Source: Labia minor (lineage: Eukaryota; Arthropoda; Insecta; Dermaptera; Spongiphoridae). Taken from it: 64,000 nucleotides of DNA. The notes under the pieces are model-generated. The model worked only from the letters and a program-made list of their open reading frames with translations, was not told where the DNA came from and searched no databases. Shown here piece after piece: positions 46,800 to 58,774 of this stretch. How positions within the stretch are numbered: the stretch's first letter is position 1; every line of letters begins with the position of its first letter. The position numbers and the translations under genes were made by a program. The stretch spans positions 17,386,491-17,450,490 of the forward strand of contig OY720345.1 in assembly GCA_963082975.1 (NCBI GenBank). The letters are read 5' to 3'.

Positions 46800-47063
46800 T
46801 TTGACTTTTGTACGTCTTACGCAAGAACAAGGCATATCAAGTCGGTTATATCAATTAGGTGTCCTATGAACGGGTCCTATCAACCTTTACCTTGATTTTC
46901 TTGATCGGATGCGCTATCAAGTAGCTTTCCCAATTTTGATCCGGGTGGCTGGGTTGACTTCGTCCCATAGACCCCAGCTAGAGGAATTCCCTTGCCAGGC
47001 CCGGTGCTTGAACCCGGAACCACAAGAATGTCAACCAGCTACGCTAACCTCTCACCCTGTGGC
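46800..47063 (-). mobile_element. tRNA-derived SINE, copy 2
   Basis: On the minus strand the head shows a box A-like TTAGCGTAGCTGGTTGACA and a box B-like GGTTCCGGGTTCAAGCACC at tRNA-like spacing. A ~190-bp body shared with 24893-25168 follows (CTAGCTGGGGTC, ACTTGATAGCGCATCCGATC). Confidence 0.7.
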
Positions 47064-47069
47064 ATCTTT

Positions 47070-47950
47070 TTAGTTTGATGATCATTTTGAAATTGTATTT
47101 TTGAATAATTATAATAAATCAAAAACACACAACTGATAACAATTTAGATTTCTATTAATTTTGATTATGGAAATGAAAATGAATCGAAATTTGGGGGGGG
47201 GGGGTACTATTATTCTATTTAACTATATAGGAATTAAAAATAAAGTGAAGTGATTATTTCTTTGCCCATAACATTTACATAAACATAAGATTCAAGTCAA
47301 TCGTCACGATGGTTTTTTTTGCATTTGTTTCATTTGCAATTTCGCACGCAACATAAAAAAAACAATATTAGCTGATTTTAATAACCCTGTATGTATTAAA
47401 ATTTTAATTTGAATTAAATAAAGACTTTAAATAATATATAATTTATTGGAAGGGAATTTAAAGAATTGGGGAATGGCAAATGGCAAATGATAATACAGAT
47501 TAATATTCAAATTTAATTAAATTCTTTCCAAATGACACATTCCAAATAATCACGATGTTGTTTAAATTAGCAATAAAAGTGTCCTTTCAATAAACTCTCA
47601 ACATAAATAACAACTCACTGGTATGTGTAGTACAAATACAATTTTTCCGAGCAACATTTTTAATATTTAAGTTTAAAAAAACAATATTATTATTTTTTAT
47701 TATATTAGGATCCTTTTGTATGTCCTCAACTATTAATTTTTAAACGTTTTATGTTTTAATTAGTTTTTTTTTAATAACGATATAATTTGCATTTTTATGA
47801 ATTTAATAATTACTTGACACTCATCGTTACATTTTACAAACTTTAAAACAAAGAAATGCCAAAATCTTATTATTATTATTTTTTTTTGATCTTAAATATT
47901 TATTTTTTCCTAAATAAAATTTTTTATAAATTTATCTTAATAAAAAGACA
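47070..47950. other. AT-rich intergenic DNA, nothing recognised
   Basis: No gene or repeat family is supported; contains a G-run at about 47191-47203. Confidence 0.5.
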
Positions 47951-47954
47951 TCAT

Positions 47955-48165
47955 CTATATATTTAATACGCTAGTGTCCGTCTGTACGCAAAAAACTCCA
48001 GAGCCTAAACTACAAGGAGTAAGGTAACCAAATTTTTCTGAGGTGAAGGGTACCTCAAATGATGAAAAATAAAAAAGAAATTAGAATCTTAGGTAACTCC
48101 TGAGCTGAGCTGCGGGTGTTCCATTTTCCAGAAATATATATAAAGGAGAGTGTTTGTATGTTTAT
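47955..48165 (+). repeat. Repeat-like segment with GTCCGTCTGT and ACGCAAAAAA
   Basis: The order GTGTCCGTCTGTACGCAAAA, then GGTAACCAAATTT, resembles the core of families A and B. No second copy is present in the window. Boundaries are approximate. Confidence 0.3.
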
Positions 48166-48419
48166 AATTTGTTTACTTTTTTGCTGTCATAGAAACAGAT
48201 ATATATATATATATATAATTAGAACCTCTCTCTCTCTCCCTCTCTATTTAAAATTTTAAAAAATGGAGTGTTCTAGCCAAATTAAGAAATTTAAATTCCT
48301 TATGCAACATTGATAGGTAAATGAATTGGACTGGAAGAGGAGACATATGATTAGAGAAATTGGGGAAAAATCAACCGAAATGTAATTAAACAAAAAAATT
48401 CAAGAATTATGATACGGAT

Positions 48420-49434
48420 ACGACTTACATACAAAATGTAGAATTTGAAAATGTATAAATATTTAAATACTCAAGATCTCTAATCACCAAAGATAATAAT
48501 ATTCGAGAAGAATTTAAATCGACGTTGTAATTGAGTAACGCCTGTTATTATGCAGTAAAGGGGCTTATCTCATCAAAGAGGATCAAAATTAAAATATATA
48601 AAACAATTATTTTTCATGTTGATCCATGACTAGGGTGACCATATTTCGAAAACACCTAACCGGGACAAACGGTATACCTTTTTTTTAGAACTAAATTGAA
48701 AAAATTTTGAAAAAAAAATTACGAAATGTCCTAAATATTGAAAAAACAGTAGGGTGTCCCGAAGACATTTTTGGGACAGAGCACCTAAAGACGGGACGTT
48801 TGGTCACCCTATCGATGACTCTGGGAGACGAGAGTAGATTTAAAGTATTTGTGAGATTAGTATTGTTCGCAGCATTTATAGGCCAAAAGAAGATGAGGTC
48901 ACAGGGGGATGGCGGAGATGGCATAACGAGAAATAATGTCCAGATATAGTTAAGGTTATAAAATCAAGAAGGCTAGGATGGGAAGGGGACGTGGTTGGAA
49001 TTGGAGAAACTAGAAATTGGGAGAAACCGATTGGGAAACATCCGGTGGAAGACCAAGGACCAAGGTGGGTGGACAATGAAGGAAGGGACATGGGAGAGAT
49101 GGGACAGGGTAGGATTTGGTTGTAGCTCAGGATAGGGACGCTTAGAGAATTGTGGATGCTGCGGCTAAGAACTTTCGAAAACTGTAGAGACAGAATTAGA
49201 TAAATATAACATATACAATAATAATATATAATTAATTTACTGATTAAATTAAAATATATTTTACAAGAAAACAAATACATGTCTTATCTACTTATACTGA
49301 TTGAAACAAAATGGATGAAAACCTTTTACATACAGACTTTCAACCAAATACTATGTATCACTCGGGGGTACAGGGGGCGGAGCCCCCGTCTAGGTGTGAA
49401 GAGCGCCGAAGGCGCTCGGAGCAGCTAGTTTCAA
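48420..49434 (+). pseudogene. LINE 3' half with 3' UTR, interrupted by a MITE
   Basis: Plus strand: an EFKSTL-like upstream part, then MTLGDESRFKVFVRLVLFAA, FIGQKKMRSQGDGGDG, and a decayed C-terminus to about 49200. The 3' UTR is homologous to that of 42699-44085 and ends in two GC hairpins (49373-49387 and 49401-49417). The MITE at 48631-48811 splits the coding region. Confidence 0.75.
48631..48811. mobile_element. 181-bp TAGGGTGACCA MITE inside a LINE
   Basis: Ends TAGGGTGACCA and TGGTCACCCTA are inverted. Flanks TCCATGAC and TCGATGAC match at 7 of 8 positions. Removing the element and one flank restores the LINE reading through SMTLGDESR, so its insertion postdates the LINE. Confidence 0.85.
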
Positions 49435-49589
49435 TTATTTCTTGGACATTTGGGAAAGCGTTAACATCATATTTAATAAAAATTAAAAAGATTAAATTTT
49501 AACCTAAATAGGTATTAAAAACTTCAGTAAAAATTAAATGAGCATTAAAAACACTTTGACGATGTTTTTATTAAATACTAGTACAACAT

Positions 49590-50745
49590 ACGAGGTTTGT
49601 TCAAAAGAATTCGTGAATTATTTCGAAAAGTATTTATTTATTCATCAATAACCATTTTGTCCCCTTCAAAGTAATTCCCCTCAGATATAATGCACTTATG
49701 CCAGCGCTTCGTCCAATCATCGAAGCACTTCTGAAATGCGCTTTTCGGTAAGCTCGTTCTTCCTTTCCAACTTTATCTCATCAATTGTGGAAAAAGGTTT
49801 TCTGTAAAGTGTTTGTACCACTTGTAAACATTTTTTTAAGACAAAGTAGAGTACAGTCACAATCTTAAGTGCGTTGGAGAATTTTATTCTATTTTTAACG
49901 CAAAATTTAATACAGAATATTGGATTCATTTTTTTTAAGTAAATTAGCTGAAGTGTCTCCACTCGACTATCTCGTAATTTGAATTGGATTAAATATCATA
50001 ATATATTATATTTAAATTAAATTTAATTAATTATAAATTATAAATAATAAATATTAAACCAGCGCATGTTTGACTTTTTGTTGATGGCACCACGTCACGT
50101 GTTGGCGCGTGAGATTTGCAGTGTTAAAAAATTAATTCTGGTAATTTCAGCGAATCAATCAAGCTGAAATTCTATATATAGCAGTTTTATACAATTATTA
50201 ATCATGTGAAAAATTATCAAACATATATCTTTATTTTTACGGTCACTTTAGAGGAAAAAAAAACAAAACGTTGTAGGTAATGACCCTCTTCCGGTTGAGC
50301 AAAAGTTGATAGAAAACTATGAATTTTGAATAATGTCCATGTACCAAATTTCATCATTCTAGCTCAAACCGTTTTTGCGTAATCTTGCCTACATTCATAC
50401 ACACACACATACACACATAAACACACACACACACACACAGACATTTTTCTCAACCTTAGTGAAAATGATTCAGGAACCTTCAAAACGTATAAAAACATCA
50501 AAATCTCAACATCGGAAATTTTCGTGATCGCAATACTATCTCTGGCGAGATAGTAAAAATCGAAGAACACACAAAAACCTGACTAACTTTTTAAGTTATC
50601 AAAAACAAATTACTAATCCAAAATGGCTGATAATGTCAACGTATGAGAAACTTATGTGTACCAATATAACAAAAACAAAATCGATAATCGAATGTATACA
50701 GTCCGAGAAAATTCAAAATTCACCTTTTCTTTTGAACAAACTTAG
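49590..50745 (-). mobile_element. Mariner split by a family B Helentron-like element
   Basis: Both mariner ends of the 22298 family are present (CGAGGTTTGTTCAAAAG at 49591; the leader and AAGGTGAATTTTGAATTTTC in inverse at 50700-50745). The transposase is internally deleted. At 49936/50558 the sequence is interrupted by family B (49937-50557), whose own ends are intact. Confidence 0.75.
49937..50557 (-). mobile_element. Helentron-like element, family B, complete - copy
   Basis: From GTGTCTCCACTCGACTATCT to TATCTCTGGCGAGATAGTA in forward orientation. Contains the (CA)n tract at 50399-50440 and all family blocks. It lies inside a mariner, so its borders are well defined. Confidence 0.7.
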
Positions 50746-50749
50746 TATA

Positions 50750-51665
50750 TTTTCAAATGAAGTCGAGAAATAAAATTCCAAGATTATCAAACCATTACTT
50801 TCATTTATGACATTTAATAATATATTGACAAATCCATATTATAAAGTATAAATAAATACATTATTAATCCGATAAAATTTATTGTATGTATATATATATT
50901 GACAAAAAAACAATTTAAAATCTCATTTATTCTCCATTTTTGAATAATTCAATCGATAAATGATTAGTAGATAAAAATAATGCGACAAAGGTTTTCATGT
51001 TGATTTCTTCTTTTATTTAACAGATCCGCTCTTTGATAGGCAGACAAGCAAGCATTTCGTAAGTCAAATCGGAAAATAATTAAAAATCGTTTACTCTCTC
51101 CCGGGAGGTGTTTTCCAAAAGAATCTTTCATAAATCGACAATTTCTCCTCCAATGATTGATTTTATATGTCAATAAATCTTCAAAGAAAAATGATTCATT
51201 TCAATTATACATTTTTCTTTTATAAAGCTGATAAGAAAAAAAAAACAAACTATTCCTCAAAATGAAATTCATGCTAAAAACTGAACTTTTTTTTATTTAT
51301 TCAAGTTTTTCTGAAAATGTCAGATAAAGTAATTTTACAGTTTTTTCCACTTTGCAAATAACTTCCAATCTTGAGTACTTTACAAATTTATTTTATATTT
51401 TTTTTTGTTTTATTTTTTAACATTTGAGTTATTAACTTCATAACTCAAACAATTAATAAAGGGAAAATTAAATATTTCATTAATTATTGAAAGGTTTTTT
51501 GTGTTTGTTTAAATTTTTAATAATTTTTTTTTTAAATCGGGTAATACGAAAAGGAAATATAAATAAAATAATGAATAAACTTATATTATCCTTAGGATTT
51601 TGAATTACTATTGGAGTGAGTACTATCATCATATCATACAAATATTTATTATCAAATAATAAATA
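50750..51665. other. AT-rich DNA with one exon-like patch
   Basis: Mostly AT-rich. At 51022-51057 a TTTATTTAACAG acceptor and a TTTC/GTAAGTC donor frame 36 nt, a possible untranslated mini-exon on +. No other support. Confidence 0.2.
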
Positions 51666-51669
51666 ATAT

Positions 51670-51915
51670 ATAATACAACCACTAAAATAATTATTTTATA
51701 TATTTTAATTTTAATTCCCTTGAATATAAATTTTAACAAGATAATCCCTTTTACTGCATGATAACAGGGGATACCCAATTCCAACCTCGATTTAAATTAT
51801 TCTCGAATATTATTATCTTTTGTGTGATTACAGAACCTAAGTATTTACATTTTTCTAAATTTTTAAATTCTACCTTTTGTAAGTTATCACTATTTTGTAT
51901 ATTAATACTATTCCT
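51670..51915 (-). pseudogene. LINE fragment
   Basis: Inverse of the LINE segment encoding the NIRE-FKSRLELG / LLSC-KRDYLVK region (CTGCATGATAACAGGGGATA matches the other copies). Heavily decayed. Confidence 0.5.
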
Positions 51916-52223
51916 CTCTCAGTAATTTAATTAATTTATTTAGTTAGAAAATGAAAGACGTGTGCATAACCTCAAAAAAATTTCCAGGTTAAACCTCTAT
52001 GAGGGTTTAGAATTTAATTTTTCCTATAAACTAGTATATAAATAAATAGATTTACATTTTGTTATTCACTTTTATTTTCTTCTAACAAAAAAACTATATA
52101 ATATGAATTAATTAATGTAAAATAAACTCATAGACTAATATAATTCATCCAAAAAATAATGAAATACTGACTGGCACATACATATATCGTTAATGTATTA
52201 TATTATTATATTTTACTCTATTT

Positions 52224-52502
52224 TAGTGATTCTCAACCTGGGCGTTATCGTCCCTGGGGAGCGATCGACATCTTCAAGGGGCCGATTATTTGACTATACG
52301 ATTTTGGGGGGCGATAAGTTATTTTTTGGGGGCGATAGTATTTTTGGGGGCGAAAAAGGTAAGATGATTTTGCGATCAGGCTTTTAAACATTTCCGCTTT
52401 TTTTCAATATGGTTCTTAAAAAAAAAAAAAAAAAAAAAATGGGAAGAGATGAGGCCGGCCTTACGAAATGGGCGTTTGGTCCAAAAAGGTTGAGAGCCCC
52501 TA
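52224..52502. mobile_element. Non-autonomous hAT-like element, copy 2
   Basis: Ends TAGTGATTCTCAACCTGGGC and AAGGTTGAGAGCCCCTA are inverted. G-rich interior (TTTTGGGGGGCGATAAGTTA) and a 20+ A-run. Homologous to 41769-41995. Confidence 0.65.
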
Positions 52503-52509
52503 CTTTATA

Positions 52510-53580
52510 TTATGAAATAAATTCAATGTATCACTCTCACCGTTGTGTGATGTTTTAAATAATAAAAAACTAAAATTTCTTAATATAGATTTAAATTAGT
52601 TAAATATATTTTAAATGACATCCCAATTTATTATAATTCCATAACAGATTTCATAGAAAACTATATCTAATTTAAATCTGTTCAATCTCATATAAGCCAT
52701 TAAAATATTAAAAGACAAAGCAATAGCTATAAAAAAAAGTTAATGGATAATAATAAATAAGTTTTCTTTTTTTCTTGAGTTTAAACTTAAATTGGAATGC
52801 TCATTAAAACATATTTCCAATTACACCCACACAATAGAAAAAGTACAAAATAAAAAACACCTATATTTATCCTATAAGGGTATACTGTTTTTTTAATTTT
52901 TTTTTTTCTTTAAAAATATAAAATTAGAATTTATTCTATACATACATAAGAATTCCATTAACATTAATTAATATGATATTTTTCTTAATAAGATAAAATT
53001 CTATAATTGAAAATTTTGCGAATAAATTAGATGTCTTCTATAAAGAGATTTTTTTATTTTTTATTCCGAAACAAATTTTCGATAAAAGCATAAAATTGAC
53101 TTTTGAAGTTTGCATCTTTTCGATCATTTTGTTTTCCGCTATATGCCAATTGACAAGGGAGCCTTTTTCTATTCCCTGCACCTATCCCCTCTCCATCATA
53201 ATCACAAAGGGAATTCAATCGTAAAAGTATTTTGAATCGTGATTGAACCGGTTTAGTATCTTTCGCTGTTGTTGTTGTTCTGATACAACTAAATAAGTGT
53301 GAGGGGAGAAGAGGGTTAAAAAATTGGGATAATTAATTAAAAACCGTGAAAAAGTCGAAAGATATGCAAGACTGAATAGTTTGCATTGGAATGCAGGTGA
53401 AAGAAAGACAAAAAAAAAATAGCGTAAAAATCATACTCGTAGTTAACGGAAAATAAATACACAACAAAATCCCTTTAAATTGATAAATTAAATTAATATT
53501 GTATCTATTAATAAATAAATTGTTACTTTCATTTATAATATAGAATAATTATTAATATGTATGTATATATATATATATTA
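52510..53580. other. Intergenic DNA; a more complex patch at 53140-53420
   Basis: AT-rich apart from 53140-53420, which has higher complexity (CCTATCCCCTCTCCATCATA, GTGAGGGGAGAAGAGGG) but no open frame or repeat match in the window. Confidence 0.3.
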
Positions 53581-53584
53581 TGGT

Positions 53585-54058
53585 TCTGCTATTACGATAA
53601 ATAATAATATTCGAAGAGAATTTAAATCGAGGTTGCATTCGGGTAACGACTATTATCATAGAGTAAAAGGGATTAATCTAGTCAAAATTATTATTCAAGG
53701 GTTTGAAAATTAAAATATATATTAAACAATTATTTAGCTGGTTGTATTATATAGGTGTGAGGCATGGTCTATGACCTTAGAAGACGAGGGTAGATTTAGA
53801 GTATTTGAAAATAGGATTATTCCCAGCATTTATGGTTCAAAGGAAGACAAGGTCACTGGAGAATGGCTGAGGCTGCATATTGAGGAATTGCATGGCCTCT
53901 ATGCATCTAGTAAGAGTAATAAAATCAAGAAGATTGCAATGAGCAGGACACGTGGCAAGAATGGGTGATGAAAGGTTGGGGAAAAGTCGATTTGTGGGGA
54001 GACCGATTGGGAAACGTCCGGTTTGAAGACCAAGGATGCAGTGAACCGACAATGTAAA
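53585..54058 (+). pseudogene. LINE 3' fragment
   Basis: Plus strand: REFKSRLHSGNDYYH, VVLY-CEAWSMTLEDEGRFRV, FENRIIPSIYGSKEDKVTGE, then a frameshift into RRPIGKRPV-like sequence. Lacks the long 3' UTR seen in the 42.7 and 49.4 kb copies. Confidence 0.7.
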
Positions 54059-54144
54059 AAGAAAAAAAAGAAAAAATTTAATTTGATATACATATATTAA
54101 TATAAAAATATAACAAGACAGGAACTCTTTTTTTTTATTTTAAT

Positions 54145-54237
54145 ATCTCGTCAGATATAGTATTGCGATCACGAAAATTTTCAATGTTTTTATACGTTTT
54201 GAAGGACCCTGAGTCATTTTCACTAAGGTTGAGGAAA

Positions 54238-54300
<63 letters not shown>

Positions 54301-54750
54301 CAAGATTACGCAAAAACGGTTTGAGCTTGAATAATGAAATTTGGTCATGGGCATTATTCAAAATTTGTAGTTGACTATCAACCTTTGAGAAATGTAGCTC
54401 ATTCAGAAGTCGACCATTACCTAACATGTTTTCATTTTTGTTCCTCTTATCTGACCGTAAAAATAAAGATATATGTTTGATAAAATAGTTGTTTTTTATG
54501 ATTAAAATTTGTATAAAACTGCTATATATAGAATTTCAGCTTGATTGAATCGCTGAAAGTACCGGAATTAATTTTTTAATTTTTTAATTTTTTTAACATA
54601 TGACTGCTAATCACGCGCCAACAAGTGACGTCTAGTCATCTACAAAGAGCCAAACACGCGCTGAATAAATATTATTTATTAATTTTAATTTAATTTAATT
54701 TAAAAAATTAAATCCGATTCAAATTTATGAGATAGTCGAGTGGAGACACT
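54145..54750 (+). mobile_element. Helentron-like element, family B, with long (GT)n
   Basis: Family B copy whose microsatellite is expanded to about 29 GT units (54240-54297). The 3' end stops at GAGTGGAGACACT, where family A copy 3 begins six bases later. Confidence 0.7.
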
Positions 54751-54756
54751 AAATTA

Positions 54757-55395
54757 ATAAGTTGACCTGTGGCCAGGTCCGAACCGACCGACTGTTTGAA
54801 ATAAATTAATTTCCAGCTACAGAAACAATTTCAAATAATTTTAATATATCTATTAATGTAATAAAAAACAGATATGGATACATAAATAATAAATATAAAC
54901 ATTTTTAATTTTATTTTATTTATAATATATATGCAAGACCAGACTGTGACGTCATGAATGGCTGGATGACGTCATATAATTTTAAATCAAGAAAAAACTA
55001 ATAAATATGATTTTTCTCGAGGATAAAACCAATACAAAGTGCATGATTCGTGGTGATATATAAAAAAATCTCCTTTGGTGTGAAAATAACCCTTTCCTTC
55101 CTATCGTCGATCGCTAATACTACCACTTCCGGTTTCCGGAATTGCACCAAAAGTTGATCAATTCATCCCACTGATGCATTAAGTAAATATACCAAATTTC
55201 ATCAAAATCGGTTGAGCCGTTCAGGCTGTACACATCTATACGGACGGACGGACAGACGGACAGACGGACGGACAGACATCATGCTAAAAATACTTTTTTC
55301 TGTTTAGAAAATGCATGATTCGTGGAGATATGTAAAAATCTCCACATGTGAAATTTGGTGTGAAAACAATACCTCCCTTACTATCGTCGGTCGGT
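54757..55395 (-). mobile_element. Helentron-like element, family A, copy 3 (complete)
   Basis: Full-length inverse of 10176-10809: forward start TAAGTTGACCTGTGGCCAGG, end ATCGTCGGTCGGT followed by AAAAA. The (GGAC/AGAC)n tract is at 55243-55276. Confidence 0.75.
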
Positions 55396-55399
55396 AAAA

Positions 55400-56570
55400 A
55401 AGATAATGTGAAAATGAATAAAATAGTGAACTTTTTTATACTTAGATATATGTATTTTAGTTATATTTTAAATAATTTTGTTATACTAAAACATTTTTTA
55501 ATTAAATTGAAAAAAAAAAATTAATTAAACTCTTCACACTTTACAAATGCATTTATCAGTTTATATACCTAGATAGGTGTATATATATCAAATAAAAATG
55601 GATAACGGCTTCTGCTAAAAATACAAAATAGTCAGGTTTTCTTTTACTATAATACAAATCCACGATTGGATGTTAGAATCGTGAACGAAATATCTTTTGT
55701 TAGCCCGGAAGAGAGATTTCTAGGTTCCAAAAGAGATCAGCTTGTTTGGATGGCACTTTTTTGCATCTCAGCAAAATTACTAGATGAGATATTTTCTATT
55801 AAAATTAAATAAACTAAATAAATGTCAATGATGTATGTATGTGGGAAGTAGTTTATAAGATTTTAATATTTATAATATATTAACTTAATTTAATATTTAT
55901 TTATTTTGAAGTTTATTTTGTGGAAGTTCTTGTAATATAAACACCTAATTGACTTATTTTAATGGTTTTTATACTTCAAATTCCATTATAGAATTGTGCT
56001 TCTCAAATAATTATTTGATGATTGAATTTGGAACCTTAAACTGATCTACAATTCATTTATTATTACTTTATAATATTTATTTTCTTTCTATATAATTTCT
56101 ATTCATATAAGTAATTCCATCTCATAGAAAATTGCATTTATTAAATTATTATTATTTTATTTTGTTTAATTGATTAAAAATAGATTTAATAAAAGATTTA
56201 AAGCACTGGAGATTAGAGCCGGTTAAGAAATTACTTTTCCTATATGTTATAAATTAGGAATTAATGAAATGAAATGAAGTGCCACATAATCTGTAATTAT
56301 TAGTACTTTAGAACATTTAATACTAAATAAGAATGTTTAAACATAATAAAATATAAATTTTTTGATGAATTTTATTTTCTTTATAATTTTCTTTTTTAAT
56401 GTATTAAATTAAAATAATTATATTTTTATTATTTAATTATTATTTTAAATCAATTTCTTTAAATAAATATTTTTTTTATATATTTAGGGTTGAGAGGAAG
56501 TTGATTACTCGAATCTTCAACTTTTATCATATCTGTTTAAGGATGATTGTAGGAGACTAAAAAAAAGTTA
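55400..56570. other. AT-rich intergenic DNA, nothing recognised
   Basis: No gene or repeat family is supported. A slightly more complex patch lies at 55660-55770. Confidence 0.45.
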
Positions 56571-56571
56571 T

Positions 56572-57424
56572 ACGAGGTCTGTTCAAAAGAAAAGGTGAAT
56601 TTTGAATTTCATTCATTTATCGAAATTATTTTGTTTCACATATGTTTCTCATAGGTTGACATTATCAGCCATTTTGGATTAGTAGTTTGTTTTTGATAAC
56701 TGAAAAAGTTAGTCACCTTTTTTTTTATTCTTCAATTTTTTAAAGAATCTGTATTAAATTTTGCGTTAAAAATGGAATAAAGTCTTCTGCGCACTTAAAA
56801 TGTTGACTGTGCCATTCGGCGAGTTGTCTCAAAAAAATGTTTATAAGTGGTACAAGCTCTTTAAAAAAAACACGCCAAGTTCGTTCAAATGTGAAGGTTT
56901 TGCTCAATCTTTTCTTCAATTACAAATGGCGTGGTGTATCATGAGTACTTGCCAACAAGTCGTACTGTTAATAAGGAATATTACAAGGAAGTTGTGCAAC
57001 GTTTAGGTGAAGCAATACGGCTCAAACGATCGGTATTGTGGAAAAACAAATCATAGATTCTGCATCACGATAATGCACCAGTTCACACATGATTGCTTGT
57101 TCGTGATTTTTTGGCCAAAAACAACCCCGTAATCATGCCTCAACCACCGTATTCACCAGGATTGGCTCCCTGAGACGTTTTTCTATTCCCAAAAGTGAAG
57201 AGACCAATGAAAAGAAAGCGTTTTGCCAAAATTGATGTGATAAAGTCGGAATCGACTGATGGCCATATCGAAATTCAAAAGTGCTTCGACGATTGGAAGA
57301 AGCACTGGCATAAGAGCATTATATCTGAGAGGAATTACTTTGAAGGGAACAAAATGGATATTGATGAATAAATAAATACTTTTCTAAATAATTCAATATT
57401 CACCTTTTCTTTTGAACAAATCTA
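56572..57424 (+). mobile_element. Degenerate mariner, longest copy of its family
   Basis: Terminal repeats CGAGGTCTGTTCAAAAGAAA and the inverse CCTTTTCTTTTGAACAAA. An N-terminal HTH remnant (SQKNVYKWYKLFKKNT) is retained. After a deletion the catalytic 3' half follows (LLVRDFLAKNNPVIMPQPP, YSPGLAP-stop, FLFPKVKRPMKRKRFAK), ending SERNYFEGNKMDIDE. Several stops. Confidence 0.8.
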
Positions 57425-57839
57425 ATAAGTACGAGAACATAATTTTTTTTTTTTGAATAAATCATTTTCTGCGCTATTTTATCGGGAAATTAAATTTCAT
57501 ATCCTTTTTTTAATGATATTTTAAGCGGACAATCGTGCTTGTTTTTTATTTTGTGAAATTACATTATTGTCTTTATTATATTAAAAAAGTATCAGCTTTT
57601 GTGATAGATTTTGATTAAGAATCGTAAAAAGTGATGAGTGGTTGATCATTTTTTTTTATATTCTTTGGTGATGTTTAGAGGGGAAGGGGCGGGGTGGAGT
57701 GAGTATTCACGAGGATATTGAGGGTTGGCGCATTACCAGGAACTCGATTTTATCTACCGAGTAATGATCTTTTACATGCTAAGCTATTAATTTTTTTTTT
57801 TTTTATTTTTTTTTCGAAATTATTTTCTTGTTTTTCATT

Positions 57840-58354
57840 TTGTGTGTCCTCCGATGTCCCTTAACATCAACATCGGCAACAACATCCAGACAAGTCAATG
57901 GTTCGGGTGTGTGCAGACGTCCTAAGAGGAGGAGTCCGCGAGTGCGTGAACAGGAGGGGAATCGCGGACGAGATTCCCTTGGGCCAACCAACTAACAGGT
58001 GTGGGGGAGGGTGGGGAGGGGGAAGAGGGAAGAATGAAGAAGCGCTCGCTCACTCGCGAGGATAAGATAAAAGGACGGACGATCGACGGGCCGCCTGCAT
58101 AAGACATCTTCCGTTTGTTGGGGGTCACCACCCCCCTTCGCTTCTTCTATTTATTAGTTTTATAATAATTTTGATTTTCATTTATTTATCTATCTCCATT
58201 TTTTTTTTGTTTGTTCTAATTAATATATTATTTATTTATTTATTTATTTATATTGTCTTTACGCGAAACGAAATAAACGAATTTTTTTTATTTACCGACG
58301 AATTCAAGTGGGAAGATAAATTTGGAAACGGGACATTTCATGATTATCCACAAG
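57840..58354 (+). promoter_or_regulatory. GC-rich block ending in a consensus donor: probable promoter and first exon
   Basis: 57840-58135 is the most GC-rich unique sequence in the window (GTGTGGGGGAGGGTGGGGAG, CGCTCGCTCACTCGCGAGG, GGACGGACGATCGACGGGCC). After an AT-rich stretch, a segment reading TDEFKWEDKFGNGTFHDYPQ ends at CCACAAG/GTAAGT (58354), a perfect donor. Whether that segment is coding is uncertain; I do not recognise the peptide. The remaining 5.6 kb would be the first intron of a gene leaving the window. Confidence 0.4.
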
Positions 58355-58774
58355 GTAAGTCACCAATTTTACTATACTACTATTTCATTCTCAATAGTCA
58401 CTACTCAATTACTGAATATTTGAGAATTTCGGGAAAAAAAAAATTCCTTATTATATGATATTTATACGTAGAGAACAGAGATATAAGAATGGTTAATAGT
58501 GTTACTAGACATTTTATTTTCATTTATTTCTTCAAAGTAACCAACGAAAAAAATTATTTTAATTATAGCTCAAAATAAACTCAAAAATATTTTCTTTCTA
58601 ACTATAATTTTTTTATGGGGGAAATAATAAGAAATTTAAATCTTTTCCTTACCTGTTTTGAAGCAATCATAGGTTAATTAATTATTTTTTTCAAAATTAC
58701 CAGGATATATAAATCTAGCAGTAAAATTTCTTATTCTATTTCTAGAACTTGTCTATTTTTTTTATCTATTGAAG

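Noticed and set aside
54140-54427. 95-codon frame with a long His-Thr repeat
   Set aside because: Translation of the (GT)n microsatellite in a non-coding Helentron-like element.
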